Origin: Acidimicrobiaceae bacterium
Lineage (GTDB): Bacteria; Actinomycetota; Acidimicrobiia; Acidimicrobiales; RAAP-2
Length of the DNA: 38,429 nucleotides
NCBI GenBank assembly: GCA_003167415.1
Contig: PMTF01000015.1
Span: 17,575-56,003 of the forward strand
Direction of reading: 5' to 3'
The notes beneath the pieces were generated by a model. The model was not told the DNA's origin and did no database searches. It saw only the letters and a list, made by a program, of their open reading frames with translations. Made by a program: the position numbers and the translations under genes. This document shows positions 9,175 through 17,308 of this stretch, one piece after another. Position 1 is the stretch's first letter, and the number at the start of each line of letters is the position of its first letter.

Positions 9175-9393
9175 GAATGTCGCGGTCCCAATCAATGCCA
9201 ACCCTGGATTTCTGTCACATCATCTCGTGGTGGACCCACCACCGTGTTCGCCCAATTACTTGGTGACCTGATTGCTGAAACCGTTCAACGACCAGCTCAT
9301 CGTTACCGCGCGGCCGGGATCGACGGTTTCGTGTGGCGCAGGGCCACTTGCATCGCGGCCAAACTCGCGAAGTCGCGGGACCCGTGCGCTGGC
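9175..9393 (+). pseudogene. decayed duplicate of the ddl 3' end
   Basis: This stretch clearly aligns with the last ~70 codons of the upstream ddl and 20 bp past its stop. The conceptual residues INANPGFLSHHLVVDPP match INTIPGSLSKHLFVDPP. After a one-base frame change, FAQLLGDLIAETVQRPAHRY matches FAQLLSDLIAEAVQRPAHRY. The ddl stop (TAG) is changed to AAG, and the similarity continues through TCGCGGGACCCGTGCGCTGGC. No start or upstream ddl sequence is present. It is therefore the relic of a duplicated ddl. Its antisense strand now supplies the C-terminal codons of the regulator gene ending at 9256. Confidence 0.85.
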
Positions 9394-10986
9394 CTCGATC
9401 AGGACGTCGCTGTAGGGATCGATGAGCAGACCCTGTCGGAGAGCCCAGAAGGCCATTTCGTAACGGCCGTTCGCGAGGGCGTCGTGGTGCAGCGCGAGGG
9501 CGGCCCATTCGCCGTCGCGCGAGAGACGCGCGCCGAATCCCTCGGCGAGGAACCACTCGAAACCGCGAAGCGCGCTCGCCAGGGGCTCGCCTTTCACCAT
9601 CGCCAGGGCCTGGTGCGCGAGGGGAGCGGCCTCGGCGTTGGAGAGTTGTCGGGCTCGTGAAATCAACGTCGAGAACACTTCGACGTCGCAGGTTATGCCG
9701 TGGGTCACGTAGAGACCCGAAGAGGTGACGGCGTGCAGGCGCGGTCCCTCGGCGTCGGACCCAGCGCTTCGTCGAACGACGCTCGCGGTATTGGCGAGGG
9801 TACGGAGTGACGCGTCCACCTCGGCGTGGGTCAAAACGCGAGTGCGCAGTCGTTCGCCGGTGATCGGCTCGTGGCGGTGCATCGCCAAATAGGCGAGCAT
9901 CTCGATGCCGCGACGGCGAAGCGTGGGCGCGAGCGGTTCGCTGAGTCCCACCACGTGCGCTTCGGCGCGCAACAGTTCGACGCGAACCTCACCGTGACGC
10001 GAATGAGGGGCCACCGTCGACCACGGCGACGTCATCGCCGGGCGGGGTCGATCACTGTACGGCGTCACGGTGATCGAACAGGCCGCCAAATCGTCGTCGA
10101 GTTCGGCGCGATCCCCGAGGTAGAGCACGAGCGTATTGCCAATGCTGCGCGTGGCGAGTGCTCGTAACAGTTCATTTTCATTGTCGGCGAACACCAGCTT
10201 GCCGTTGTGGAGCGCCACCACGGCTTCCACGACGTCGCGGCTGCTCCACGTGGGAAGGATGGCCAAGGTGCCGCCCTCGCGGGCGAAGCTGACCAACGTT
10301 CCGAAGGGTGACGGTTGCAAGGCGCACGCGACGTAGGCGTCGACAAAATCGATCGACGTCTCCGACGTCTCAAGGGCGTTCGGCACGTCGAGGACGCCGT
10401 CGAGTCCTTCTCCGATCATCTGACGCAAGCGTCGCAACAGTGCAGGATTGAGTGCCCGCAAGAGTTCAATGGACTCATCAACGTCGTAGTTGAGGTCAAC
10501 GAACTGGTGCTGTCGAATCAAATCGCTGCGCCGTTTCGCCATGAGGGCCAGCGGTAAGACGTCCAGGCTCGACGGCCACGGCACGGGTATTCGATTCGGC
10601 GTCTTGGTGGGTTCGTGGCGCGAGGGCGAAATCTGACGCGCGCTGTGCCCGGTCGAATGGGGCGCCCCCGACGCGGCGCCGGCCGCGGACGGAAGGAACA
10701 GCGACAAGAGCGCCACGAGTCCCGCGGCGAGCCAGGCGCTGCCGCCGGTTCCGGCGCTTCCGCCGCGGCGAAGACGCCACACGTCGCGCACGACCTGATA
10801 GAGAAAGACCAGCCAGAACAGGGCGAGGGCCACGAGCAGAACTCGGACCAACGCGCCATCGTTTTGTCGTTGCGTACGGTGCCACTTCGTCACGACCACG
10901 TAGGGCAAGAGGACGAAGTAGATCGCCAGCGCGGAGCCCTGGAGCGGGGCGACGACGCGCTTTAGGTGGTTGACGTGAGTTGCCAC
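9256..10986 (-). CDS. membrane-anchored regulator with C-terminal BTAD (SARP-like) domain
   Basis: A 576-residue protein read from a GTG at 10986 that overlaps the end of the preceding gene by 25 bp. The N-terminus has two hydrophobic segments (about residues 8-24 and 38-58) and a third near 85-105, then a linker. A cytosolic domain with ALFAREGGTLAILPTW-type sequence follows. Next comes a winged-helix-like region (LRRRGIEMLAYLAMHRHEPITGERLR) and a bacterial transcriptional activator domain (AHQALAMVKGEPLAS ... ALRQGLLIDPYSDVLIEASAR). Similar membrane-tethered BTAD proteins occur in actinobacteria, some with LysM domains; DNA binding is inferred. Residues after about 530 are encoded antisense to the ddl relic, so the native C-terminus was probably replaced. 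A longer upstream frame to 11586 is rejected as shadow. Confidence 0.75.
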   Translation of the reverse strand: MATHVNHLKRVVAPLQGSALAIYFVLLPYVVVTKWHRTQRQNDGALVRVLLVALALFWLVFLYQVVRDVWRLRRGGSAGTGGSAWLAAGLVALLSLFLPSAAGAASGAPHSTGHSARQISPSRHEPTKTPNRIPVPWPSSLDVLPLALMAKRRSDLIRQHQFVDLNYDVDESIELLRALNPALLRRLRQMIGEGLDGVLDVPNALETSETSIDFVDAYVACALQPSPFGTLVSFAREGGTLAILPTWSSRDVVEAVVALHNGKLVFADNENELLRALATRSIGNTLVLYLGDRAELDDDLAACSITVTPYSDRPRPAMTSPWSTVAPHSRHGEVRVELLRAEAHVVGLSEPLAPTLRRRGIEMLAYLAMHRHEPITGERLRTRVLTHAEVDASLRTLANTASVVRRSAGSDAEGPRLHAVTSSGLYVTHGITCDVEVFSTLISRARQLSNAEAAPLAHQALAMVKGEPLASALRGFEWFLAEGFGARLSRDGEWAALALHHDALANGRYEMAFWALRQGLLIDPYSDVLIEASARVPRLREFGRDASGPAPHETVDPGRAVTMSWSLNGFSNQVTK

Positions 10987-11540
10987 GTGAGCGAGGTCCC
11001 GGCCGAGGTGGAAGCGATCTCCAGTTGACAGCTCTGGTCGGAGCCCACCACCACTTGGCTCACGACCGGGCTGGTGTCGGCCCCGCAGTTGAGTGATTGG
11101 TCGGTTGGGCCGCTCGCGGTCAGGGTCCAGTTTCCCGGGCCGCGTAGGGGCACGTCGACGGTTTCGAAACCCGGTCCGAGCGTTCCGGACAGATCGCCGC
11201 TCAACGCGCTCGCGTTCGATATCGGCGCGGCAGGCTTGACGCTCGTCGTGGTCACGCTGGAGAAGCTCTTGGCGACTGACGACGTAGTCGGCCGGGTATT
11301 CGCCGCCACTATTACCGGTGTCGAGCGCGTCCTCGGAGCGATCGTCGACGTGGTCGTCTTGGGGACTTTGGTCGGGACCTGGGTCGTGACCGGTGACGTC
11401 GAAGAGGGTGGGGGCGACGAAGCCACGGGGACGCGCGGGGTGGACGTCGCGGTCAGGGTGAAGACGAGTACCAGGAGCAAGAGCGGACTTGACCACATCA
11501 AGAGATGGGCGCTCTTCAGCGAAAAGGGTGAGCGCGGCAT
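10962..11540 (-). CDS. predicted secreted or signal-anchored Thr/Ser/Pro-rich protein
   Basis: A 192-residue protein of unknown function. It has a short basic N-terminus, a strong hydrophobic segment (about residues 13-32, LLMWSSPLLLLVLVFTLTA), a low-complexity Thr/Ser/Pro-rich stretch to about residue 110, and a compact C-terminal beta-rich domain with two Cys residues. It is most likely exported and tethered to the membrane. Its end overlaps the GTG of the BTAD regulator gene, so the two are co-translated. An extracytoplasmic sensing or accessory role for the regulator is possible, but that is inference from context only. Confidence 0.6.
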   Translation of the reverse strand: MPRSPFSLKSAHLLMWSSPLLLLVLVFTLTATSTPRVPVASSPPPSSTSPVTTQVPTKVPKTTTSTIAPRTRSTPVIVAANTRPTTSSVAKSFSSVTTTSVKPAAPISNASALSGDLSGTLGPGFETVDVPLRGPGNWTLTASGPTDQSLNCGADTSPVVSQVVVGSDQSCQLEIASTSAGTSLTWQLTSTT

Positions 11541-11605
11541 TGTTTTCGAAGGGTAGCGGTGACGAGTTCAAATAGCGATTCGACATTTCCGGACCTGTGT
11601 TTCAT

Positions 11606-12307
11606 TCAAATAAGGAAGCGCACAGCGAAGTGCTGCAGCTCTTTCTGCAACGTGGCCGGCGCGGAATGGTCCTGGGCGGCGACTTCGCGAAGCGATCGGC
11701 CCTCGTACACGCGCGCGTAGGTGAGGCGGGCAATCCGGTCGTACTTACTGTCGCGAAAGCTGTGTAGTCGCGCCAGTAAGGGTGAGGCCTCGCGGGCCGG
11801 TTCATCGTGTTGATCGAAGTAAGAGATCGTGCGCCGGGCCGCCTTCTCCTTGAGCAGCCAGCGCCGCAGTCGACCGCGTAGGGCCGAGAGAATATCGGGC
11901 GCCGCGTACTGCCGGCTCTGTCCGGCCCAGTCCGTCAGGAGCTCACTGGCCAGGCCGAGCGCCACGCCCACGGTCTCACTCGCGTCCTCGACAATGCCGT
12001 CGCCGAAGCGCAACTGGCGACAGACGCTCACGATGCCCGGGATGAGCGTCTGCAAGAGTGCTCGATGGATTTCGGGATCGCCGGCCTCTTCGAGAAGCGC
12101 GCGCACGATTTCGGCGCGCTCGAGGACGTTGCGTCCGCCGCGAGCCTCGAGGAGTGACACCACGTCGTAGAGGTCATTCAACGAACCAAGGTCCAGATCC
12201 CGGTGCCCTTCGGCGAGCGACGCCATCGCGGCTCGAGCTCGCGGCGCGTGTCCCACGTGGAGCCATTCGTATCGCATCTGTCCTAAGAGGTCGTTCTTGA
12301 GTGTCAT
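11606..12307 (-). CDS. uncharacterised helical protein with C-terminal helix-turn-helix-like segment
   Basis: A 233-residue protein of unknown function, rich in Ala, Leu and Arg. The middle is predicted helical. The last ~45 residues (IARLTYARVYEGRSLREVAAQDHSA, split here for length) resemble a sigma-factor region 4 or LuxR-type HTH, so a regulatory role is possible. The reading frame extends to 12451, but the extra 48 residues are low-quality arginine-rich sequence. The ATG at 12307 (MTLKNDLLGQMRYEWL) looks like the true start. It lies just upstream of the secreted protein and BTAD regulator genes on the same strand. Confidence 0.6.
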   Translation of the reverse strand: MTLKNDLLGQMRYEWLHVGHAPRARAAMASLAEGHRDLDLGSLNDLYDVVSLLEARGGRNVLERAEIVRALLEEAGDPEIHRALLQTLIPGIVSVCRQLRFGDGIVEDASETVGVALGLASELLTDWAGQSRQYAAPDILSALRGRLRRWLLKEKAARRTISYFDQHDEPAREASPLLARLHSFRDSKYDRIARLTYARVYEGRSLREVAAQDHSAPATLQKELQHFAVRFLI

Positions 12308-12443
12308 GGTGCCCAGTACAGGTGGCGCCACGCATCCAAGAACCCCTCGACGCGCGCCACGGCGCAGTACATTTCTCACGCCGGTCATCATGCGCCGAGC
12401 CACGCACATGGCAGCGCACATAGCCGAGACGTAGGCTGGACCC

Positions 12444-12788
12444 ATGGACATCGAATCCTTTTACGAGCAAAATGAGGCGCGCCGCGAGAGCGCCGAGTTC
12501 GAGTTCGGCGGCGAGTGGACCGACGCCGTGGACAACGAATACGAACTGTCGTGGGTGGAAGCAACCGGCGAGCTCTACCTGATGGTCGAGCCCGACGCCG
12601 TCGTGACCGAAGACGCCTTCGGCGACTTTTTCACGCACGGAGAGTTGGTCACCGACCTGACGGTCGTGATCATCGGCAAATCGCCGTCACTGGCCGCCCT
12701 CGAAGACACCTTGTCGGGTTGGGAAGACGCCATGCTGGAGCCGAATTCACTGGTGTGGCTGCACCAACGCTTCCCGACGGCTCCCTAG
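12444..12788 (+). CDS. hypothetical acidic protein
   Basis: A 114-residue, strongly acidic cytosolic protein beginning MDIESFYEQNEARRESAEF. It has no signal peptide and no recognised domain. Codon choice and composition match the surrounding core genes, which supports it being real. It is divergent from the gene ending at 11606 and overlaps the convergent lipoprotein gene by 4 bp at its 3' end. I do not recognise the family. Confidence 0.6.
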   Translation: MDIESFYEQNEARRESAEFEFGGEWTDAVDNEYELSWVEATGELYLMVEPDAVVTEDAFGDFFTHGELVTDLTVVIIGKSPSLAALEDTLSGWEDAMLEPNSLVWLHQRFPTAP

Positions 12789-13159
12789 AGATACGGCGTC
12801 GACGAATCGGCGACTTTGCACAGTCGCGTCAACGAGGGCACCAGATTCTTGAGCGGTACCCGCTCGGACTCGTTAATGGTGGTCATGAGGGCGTTCCAAC
12901 CTCCGTCGATCGACGTGGCGTCGGCCGCGGCCGGGGTCGCCTTCAGCAGTTCGCTCATCGCTCGTCCCTCTAAGGTGGCGCGCTGGGCCGGAGTGAGATT
13001 CGGCGCCTCAACCCGCGATTGAATCACGAGCGCACGTTTCACTAACACGCACGACGCGCGCGCGTCGGTGACCGCACCGCTCGTACCGCACGAACTGAGC
13101 ACGACACTCGCGAGTACGAGTGCGCTAAGTGGGACGAGGACTCGAGCTACCCGAGCCAC
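12785..13159 (-). CDS. small predicted lipoprotein
   Basis: A 124-residue protein with a classical lipoprotein signal: basic MARVAR start, hydrophobic core, and lipobox LSSC (Cys near residue 24). The mature part is ~100 residues, helical, with two further Cys residues. Function unknown. It starts at a GTG (13159) inside the last codons of the upstream gene, so the two are probably translationally coupled. Confidence 0.65.
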   Translation of the reverse strand: MARVARVLVPLSALVLASVVLSSCGTSGAVTDARASCVLVKRALVIQSRVEAPNLTPAQRATLEGRAMSELLKATPAAADATSIDGGWNALMTTINESERVPLKNLVPSLTRLCKVADSSTPYL

Positions 13160-13704
13160 GAGTCGGCAGCCTGCAACAAAAAGTCGCTGACACTGCGCCC
13201 GCGTTCGAAGATGTCGCAGAGGGGATCCTCTCCCTTGGCGACTTGACTCAATGAGATGGCGCGGCGAGCCACAATGGAGATTCGACGTTCACTGCTCTCG
13301 GTCGGCGACGCGAACGCGTCGGTCGCGGTGACCTCGAGGGGCATCTCCAGGCCCCCAATCGGCGCGAGGTCAATGGCGAGACGCAAGAGATCGGGACCGT
13401 TCGGCATGGGCGGCAGACTCCAGGTCAGCACCAACGGGAAGTGAAACTCGTCCGGGGGATCGACCTCATCCGGCAGACCCAGCACGGCGTCTTCGAAGGC
13501 GAGGAGGGTTCGAGGATCGACGTCGAGTTCGATGTGCAGGTCGACCGGACCGCCGCAACCGTCTTCGGGATGGAGGTCGACCTCCCACGCTTGGCGCAGC
13601 GAATACGTCTCGACAAAGTGACGCTCATCATGGACGTGGAATCCGTGCGTCACCGCATGGTCCTTAAGGTCAGCGACGAAACCAGCGACGTCAATTGCGG
13701 CCAT
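13147..13704 (-). CDS. hypothetical protein
   Basis: A 185-residue, acidic, soluble protein beginning MAAIDVAGFVADLKDHAV. It has no recognised domain. Segments such as VDLHIELDVDPRTLLAFEDAV suggest an alpha/beta fold. It is divergent from the inositol-monophosphatase-like gene, with only 40 bp between them, and overlaps the lipoprotein gene at its 3' end. Codon usage is that of the core genome. Confidence 0.6.
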   Translation of the reverse strand: MAAIDVAGFVADLKDHAVTHGFHVHDERHFVETYSLRQAWEVDLHPEDGCGGPVDLHIELDVDPRTLLAFEDAVLGLPDEVDPPDEFHFPLVLTWSLPPMPNGPDLLRLAIDLAPIGGLEMPLEVTATDAFASPTESSERRISIVARRAISLSQVAKGEDPLCDIFERGRSVSDFLLQAADSWLG

Positions 13705-13744
13705 TGACCATCAGCGTAGCCCCCACGCCAAGTACCGTGGCAGC

Positions 13745-14476
13745 GTGAATGACTCGCTGTTGACCCCATTGCGCGCGTGCGCGCAAGAAATCGGTGAGGC
13801 CGTATTGGCCCACCGCGGACGAGGACTTTCCGGGGACCGAGCGACGCAGTATCACCTCGACGTCGCCGCCGACGACGTCGCGCTGCGCGTTCTCTGTGGC
13901 GCTGGGTTTCGAGTAATGAGTGAAGAGTCCGGCGTCACGGGCGACGGCGAGTTCACCGTGGTCGTTGATCCAATTGACGGATCGACCAACTGCGATCGGG
14001 GCATTCCCTTCTACTCGACGAGCCTCGCCGTGCTGCGCAACAGCGAACTCGTCGCGGCGCTGGTGATGAATCAAGCGACGGGCACCATCTATGAAGCGGA
14101 GAAGGGGAGTGGCGCGCGTCGAGACGACGCCACAATCGCCCCGAGCGGCCAAGTGGAGATTGCGTACGCCATCGTGGGATCCTCGGGCTACCCCTCCCAC
14201 AATCTCGGCTGGTCGCAAAATCGATCGCTCGGCGCAGCGAGTCTGGAGATATGTCTCGTCGCCGACGGATCGCTCGACGTGTACGGCGTAGCCCAACATT
14301 CGGGACTGAATGTGTGGGACTACCTGGCGGGACTACTGATTACTCGAGAAGCCGGAGCGTTCGACGCCGACTACCACGGCGAAGAACTCGTAACGACTGA
14401 TGACGTGATCCGACATCCTGTTTTTGCCGGCTCCCAAGAACTGCTTACGTTCATGCTTGGGGTGGGGACCATCTAG
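13745..14476 (+). CDS. inositol monophosphatase family protein
   Basis: A 243-residue member of the lithium-sensitive, metal-dependent phosphatase family. Metal ligands are visible: MSEESG (E60/E61), DPIDGSTN (D75, D78) and the late GLNVWDYLAG Asp. Members hydrolyse inositol phosphates, fructose-1,6-bisphosphate, histidinol phosphate or 3'-phosphoadenosine phosphate; the sequence alone does not decide between these. Length is slightly short (usual ~260) but complete. The start is a GTG at 13745. It ends 12 bp before the tRNA-Val gene and is the last core protein gene before the island. Confidence 0.88.
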   Translation: MNDSLLTPLRACAQEIGEAVLAHRGRGLSGDRATQYHLDVAADDVALRVLCGAGFRVMSEESGVTGDGEFTVVVDPIDGSTNCDRGIPFYSTSLAVLRNSELVAALVMNQATGTIYEAEKGSGARRDDATIAPSGQVEIAYAIVGSSGYPSHNLGWSQNRSLGAASLEICLVADGSLDVYGVAQHSGLNVWDYLAGLLITREAGAFDADYHGEELVTTDDVIRHPVFAGSQELLTFMLGVGTI

Positions 14477-14488
14477 GATTTTGCTCTC

Positions 14489-14565
14489 GGGCGCTTAGCT
14501 CAGTTGGTTAGAGCAGCTGATTTACACTCAGCAGGTCGGGGGTTCGAGTCCCTCAGCGCCCACCA
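14489..14565 (+). tRNA. tRNA-Val (anticodon UAC)
   Basis: A 77-nt cloverleaf with acceptor stem GGGCGCT/AGCGCCC, D-arm TAGCTCAGTTGG, anticodon stem GCTGA/TCAGC with loop TTTACAC giving anticodon TAC, T-arm GGGGGTTCGAGTCCCTC, and an encoded CCA end. It reads GUA valine codons. Its 3' end is the probable integration site of the downstream island, which begins with an integrase. Confidence 0.97.
14531..14565 (+). other. probable left attachment site (attL) in the tRNA-Val 3' half
   Basis: Tyrosine integrases of the type found immediately downstream usually recombine at the 3' half of tRNA genes and leave the tRNA intact with a direct repeat at the far island end. The integrase frame opens 14 bp past the CCA. 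No second copy of this segment was seen elsewhere in the window, so attR should lie beyond 38,429. The exact core is not determined. Confidence 0.5.
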
Positions 14566-14669
14566 GATGTAGTAAGGAAATGATAGGGTTTGGACGTGAA
14601 GACGTTTCAACAATCCCTCAAAAATCCCTCACAAGGGGTGAGCGACCACACGTCGTGGAAGGCGCGACG

Positions 14670-15857
14670 ATGCGTGGGAGATGCCTCGTGAGCGGTTCAC
14701 TTCGCCAAATCCGTCCTGGATTCTGGGAAATGCGGGTCAGGACTGGGCGCGACCCGCTCACGGGTCGATATCGCCAGATCAGCCGTACTTTTCACGGTTT
14801 GAAGAAGGACGCACAGATGGCCTTGAACGAGCTGGCCGTCGAAGCTGATCAGGGAAAATTAGCCAACACCAATGCGACTTTCGGCCAATTGGCCGAACAG
14901 TGGCTCAACCTTGCCAAACCCAATCTCGGTCCTCAAACTCTTCGCTCCTACAGTGGCCTACTGGACAACCACATCCTCCCCGCGCTCGGGACCAGACCGC
15001 TGCGTCAGATTCAGACGGCAGATTTGGACTCGCTCTATCACAGTCTTGTGAAGCGTAAGGGTCTGTCAACGAGCAGTGTCCGGCGAGTTCACACGGTCGT
15101 CCACCGTGCCTTTCAGCAAGGCGTGCGATGGAAGTGGGTCCGAGAGAATCCAGCCAGTCTGGTGAGTCTTCCGAAGTTGTCGCGACACGAAGTAACGCCG
15201 CCCGATGTGGAGCAAGTGAAGCAGTTGTTGGCGGCAGCAGCGAAGTTCGATCCCGTCTTTGGACGCTTACTTCATTTGGCGGCCACTACGGGTGCACGCC
15301 GCGGCGAACTGTGTGCATTGAAGTGGAAGCAGGTTGACACGGATTCCTCGGCGCTTCTAATCGAACATGCGATCATCGAGACTCCCGGCGGAGGGTGGTT
15401 GGAGAAGGACACTAAAACCCACGCAAGTCGACGAATTGCGCTCGACGGCGAAACGCTTAGGGTTCTCGCCGAGCAACGGGCATACGTAGACGAGTTGTCG
15501 CGTGTGGCGGAACTTACACTCTCGGACGAAAGTTACGTCTTTAGCCTCGAACCCGACGGTCGGCGTCCGTTCCTGCCCACGTATGTCACTCGGCGCTTCG
15601 AAATAGTAAGGGCCAATCTTGGTCTGACGCAGATTCGACTGCATGATTTTCGTCATTTTGCGGCCACCCGACTTATATCCTCCGGTGTCTCGGTTCGGAC
15701 AGTTGCTGGTCGGCTCGGGCACTCCAATGCTTCGATGACACTTCAGGTGTACAGCCACTTCGTCGAAGCGAATGACCGAGAAGCGGCGGAACTAATCGGT
15801 TCGCTTGTCTCGAATGCCTCGACGAAGCGAAGTACGAAGCCACGTCAGCGAAAGTGA
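14670..15857 (+). CDS. int: tyrosine-type site-specific integrase
   Basis: A phage-type integrase of 395 residues from the ATG at 14670, which has a well-spaced GGAAGG upstream. The frame is open from 14580, but the extra 30 residues do not look like the family. Counting from 14580, the catalytic residues are Arg240 or Arg241 (TTGARRGELCALKW), His355 and Arg358 (LHDFRHFAATRL), His381 (GRLGHSN) and the nucleophile Tyr391 (LQVYSHF). The N-terminus is an AP2-like arm-binding domain (GFWEMRVRTGRDPLTGRYRQ), followed by a SAM-like core-binding domain. It presumably catalyses integration and excision of the island at the adjacent tRNA-Val gene. Confidence 0.95.
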   Translation: MRGRCLVSGSLRQIRPGFWEMRVRTGRDPLTGRYRQISRTFHGLKKDAQMALNELAVEADQGKLANTNATFGQLAEQWLNLAKPNLGPQTLRSYSGLLDNHILPALGTRPLRQIQTADLDSLYHSLVKRKGLSTSSVRRVHTVVHRAFQQGVRWKWVRENPASLVSLPKLSRHEVTPPDVEQVKQLLAAAAKFDPVFGRLLHLAATTGARRGELCALKWKQVDTDSSALLIEHAIIETPGGGWLEKDTKTHASRRIALDGETLRVLAEQRAYVDELSRVAELTLSDESYVFSLEPDGRRPFLPTYVTRRFEIVRANLGLTQIRLHDFRHFAATRLISSGVSVRTVAGRLGHSNASMTLQVYSHFVEANDREAAELIGSLVSNASTKRSTKPRQRK

Positions 15858-16003
15858 AACTTGGGGTTGCTGAATTCGGCACTCTCGCTTTAGCCCATAT
15901 ATCGCTTGAGGTCCGGGCGCACTTTGATTCTTCATCCCGTCGTTAGAGAATCGAACTTAAGACGAAGATTGAACATTCGGAGCATGAGAGTCATTGGTGT
16001 TTT

Positions 16004-16330
16004 TCATTCCGCAGCAGTGACCCATCCGCGATATCCAGGCTGGTCGACAAATACCCTTCTAAGTAACGGATGCGCTTGGCGTTCGCGGTAAATTGAAATT
16101 GCGCGATCAAATTCAACCCGTTCAACGAACCAAAAGCTTCCGATTCGAACTGTTCTAACTGTTTCTGTCCCAAAGGACACCCATCCCCGTCGCCTCGCTT
16201 GCGCTGTGTATGTAGCGAGACTCTGCTTGTAGACCCTCTGGTCATTGAAGGTGTGCGCAGCCACGGATAGCTTGACTAGATTTTCGATGGGCGGGTGGCT
16301 TGCTTCCACGGTTGAACAACTTAACTCCAC
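16004..16330 (-). CDS. possible small DNA-binding protein (excisionase-like), uncertain
   Basis: A 108-codon frame with a GTG start and no clear ribosome binding site. The segment LSVAAHTFNDQRVYKQS and the later VRTVRIGSFWFVERVEFDRA resemble the HTH_17/excisionase pattern: a helix-turn-helix followed by a wing ending in R-I/V-G-x-x-W-x-V. The middle is longer than usual, so it may be a divergent or decayed copy. Its position next to the integrase would suit a recombination directionality factor, but this is inference. It could also be non-coding. Confidence 0.35.
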   Translation of the reverse strand: MELSCSTVEASHPPIENLVKLSVAAHTFNDQRVYKQSLATYTAQARRRGWVSFGTETVRTVRIGSFWFVERVEFDRAISIYRERQAHPLLRRVFVDQPGYRGWVTAAE

Positions 16331-16846
16331 CGGACAGCGTGAGCGATAGAAAAACTACCAAACACATTCTTCGAGGTAATCGGGCTACAGCAATCCCGCA
16401 TGCATTTGTACCGAATGTAGAGGTCAGGTTCTCATCGAGTCGCGATGGGTATTGCGTCGACCAAAACTCTCCCATCCAGGGCAATTCTCGCTCCAAATCG
16501 CCATGGTCGCGACAGTTTGGATTCACGAGCGTGAACGTTCACCCTACTTATTGCCCGCCGGGGCGTCGATTCCGGCGCCTTCATAGTGTTTCCGCAATGT
16601 CAAGGGCCGTCGCTCAGTGCCCAGATCTTCCGGTCGGACGAAGTGGAATGTCCACCACCGTCCACAGAGGTCCTTTCTTATTTCAATTGGTGGATAGACA
16701 GTTGACTAGACCAGGACTCGTTTCAAGGACGAGGCACTATTCAATATTGAGGCGCTGTTAGTAACGTGCTCGATTTACGACTGAGGAACGGATCGACAAT
16801 TTCCCAGACGATCTGGCGACCAGCAAACCTGTCGCGATTCGGACAG
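16331..16846. other. intergenic stretch without a supported gene
   Basis: Short frames occur on both strands (for example 16242-16526 minus and 16300-16761 plus), but they show no domain pattern, credible ribosome binding site or coding bias. I see no repeat or hairpin array here. It is probably decayed island DNA. Confidence 0.5.
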
Positions 16847-17308
16847 TTAGAACTTCCATCCTTCGGCACGAGCGAATCCAAAGAAATCTATGGTCGCAAC
16901 CTGGTAAATAGCTGCGACGTTTGGAATTTTCTGATTGCGTGGTTCGACGCCCCTTCCCGCCATTTTCTCATCGGTGACGATCGTCCTATCTTCAACTATG
17001 GCGTGCGCGATTACGAACGGATCTCCTGCATTAGTATCCTCGCGAACCCAATCGGGAAACGCGGATGAAATTTCGGTAGCCAGATCTATATCCGCTTGGG
17101 TCGCATCGCATACCAAGTGGGGATACCGCTTAGCCCAGTCATAAAGTTCGTCGGTCCCTCGTTCGAGTTCGTCGAGCACCGCCTGGCAAGCACAGACTTC
17201 GCCACGATCGACGGATTGCTCGAACGTGTCCCAGAGCGTCGGAAATACGTCTCGAGGATAGTTCCGCCCAAATCCGATGAGCACTGTTGTATCGAAGGTG
17301 TACGTCAA
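16847..17308 (-). CDS. PIN-domain protein (DUF4411-like), putative toxin
   Basis: A 153-residue PIN-fold protein with the acidic active-site set in order: D6 in YTFDTTVLIG, E47/E49 in LDELERG, D96 in NAGDPFVIAHA and D113 in TIVTDEK. PIN domains are metal-dependent RNases, often type II toxins. DUF4411-type PIN proteins are typically encoded directly after an XRE-ImmA/IrrE protein, which is exactly the arrangement here. The ATG at 17308 overlaps the upstream gene's stop by 4 bp (ATGA), so the pair is translationally coupled. Confidence 0.85.
   Translation of the reverse strand: MTYTFDTTVLIGFGRNYPRDVFPTLWDTFEQSVDRGEVCACQAVLDELERGTDELYDWAKRYPHLVCDATQADIDLATEISSAFPDWVREDTNAGDPFVIAHAIVEDRTIVTDEKMAGRGVEPRNQKIPNVAAIYQVATIDFFGFARAEGWKF

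Noticed and set aside
9115-9660. Plus-strand open frame containing a ddl-like segment
   Set aside because: Only a relic of the ddl 3' end followed by antisense of the regulator gene; no start or domain of its own.
10987-11586. N-terminal extension of the BTAD regulator frame
   Set aside because: The extension overlaps the secreted-protein gene in another frame and has shadow composition; the GTG at 10986 fits the membrane domain.
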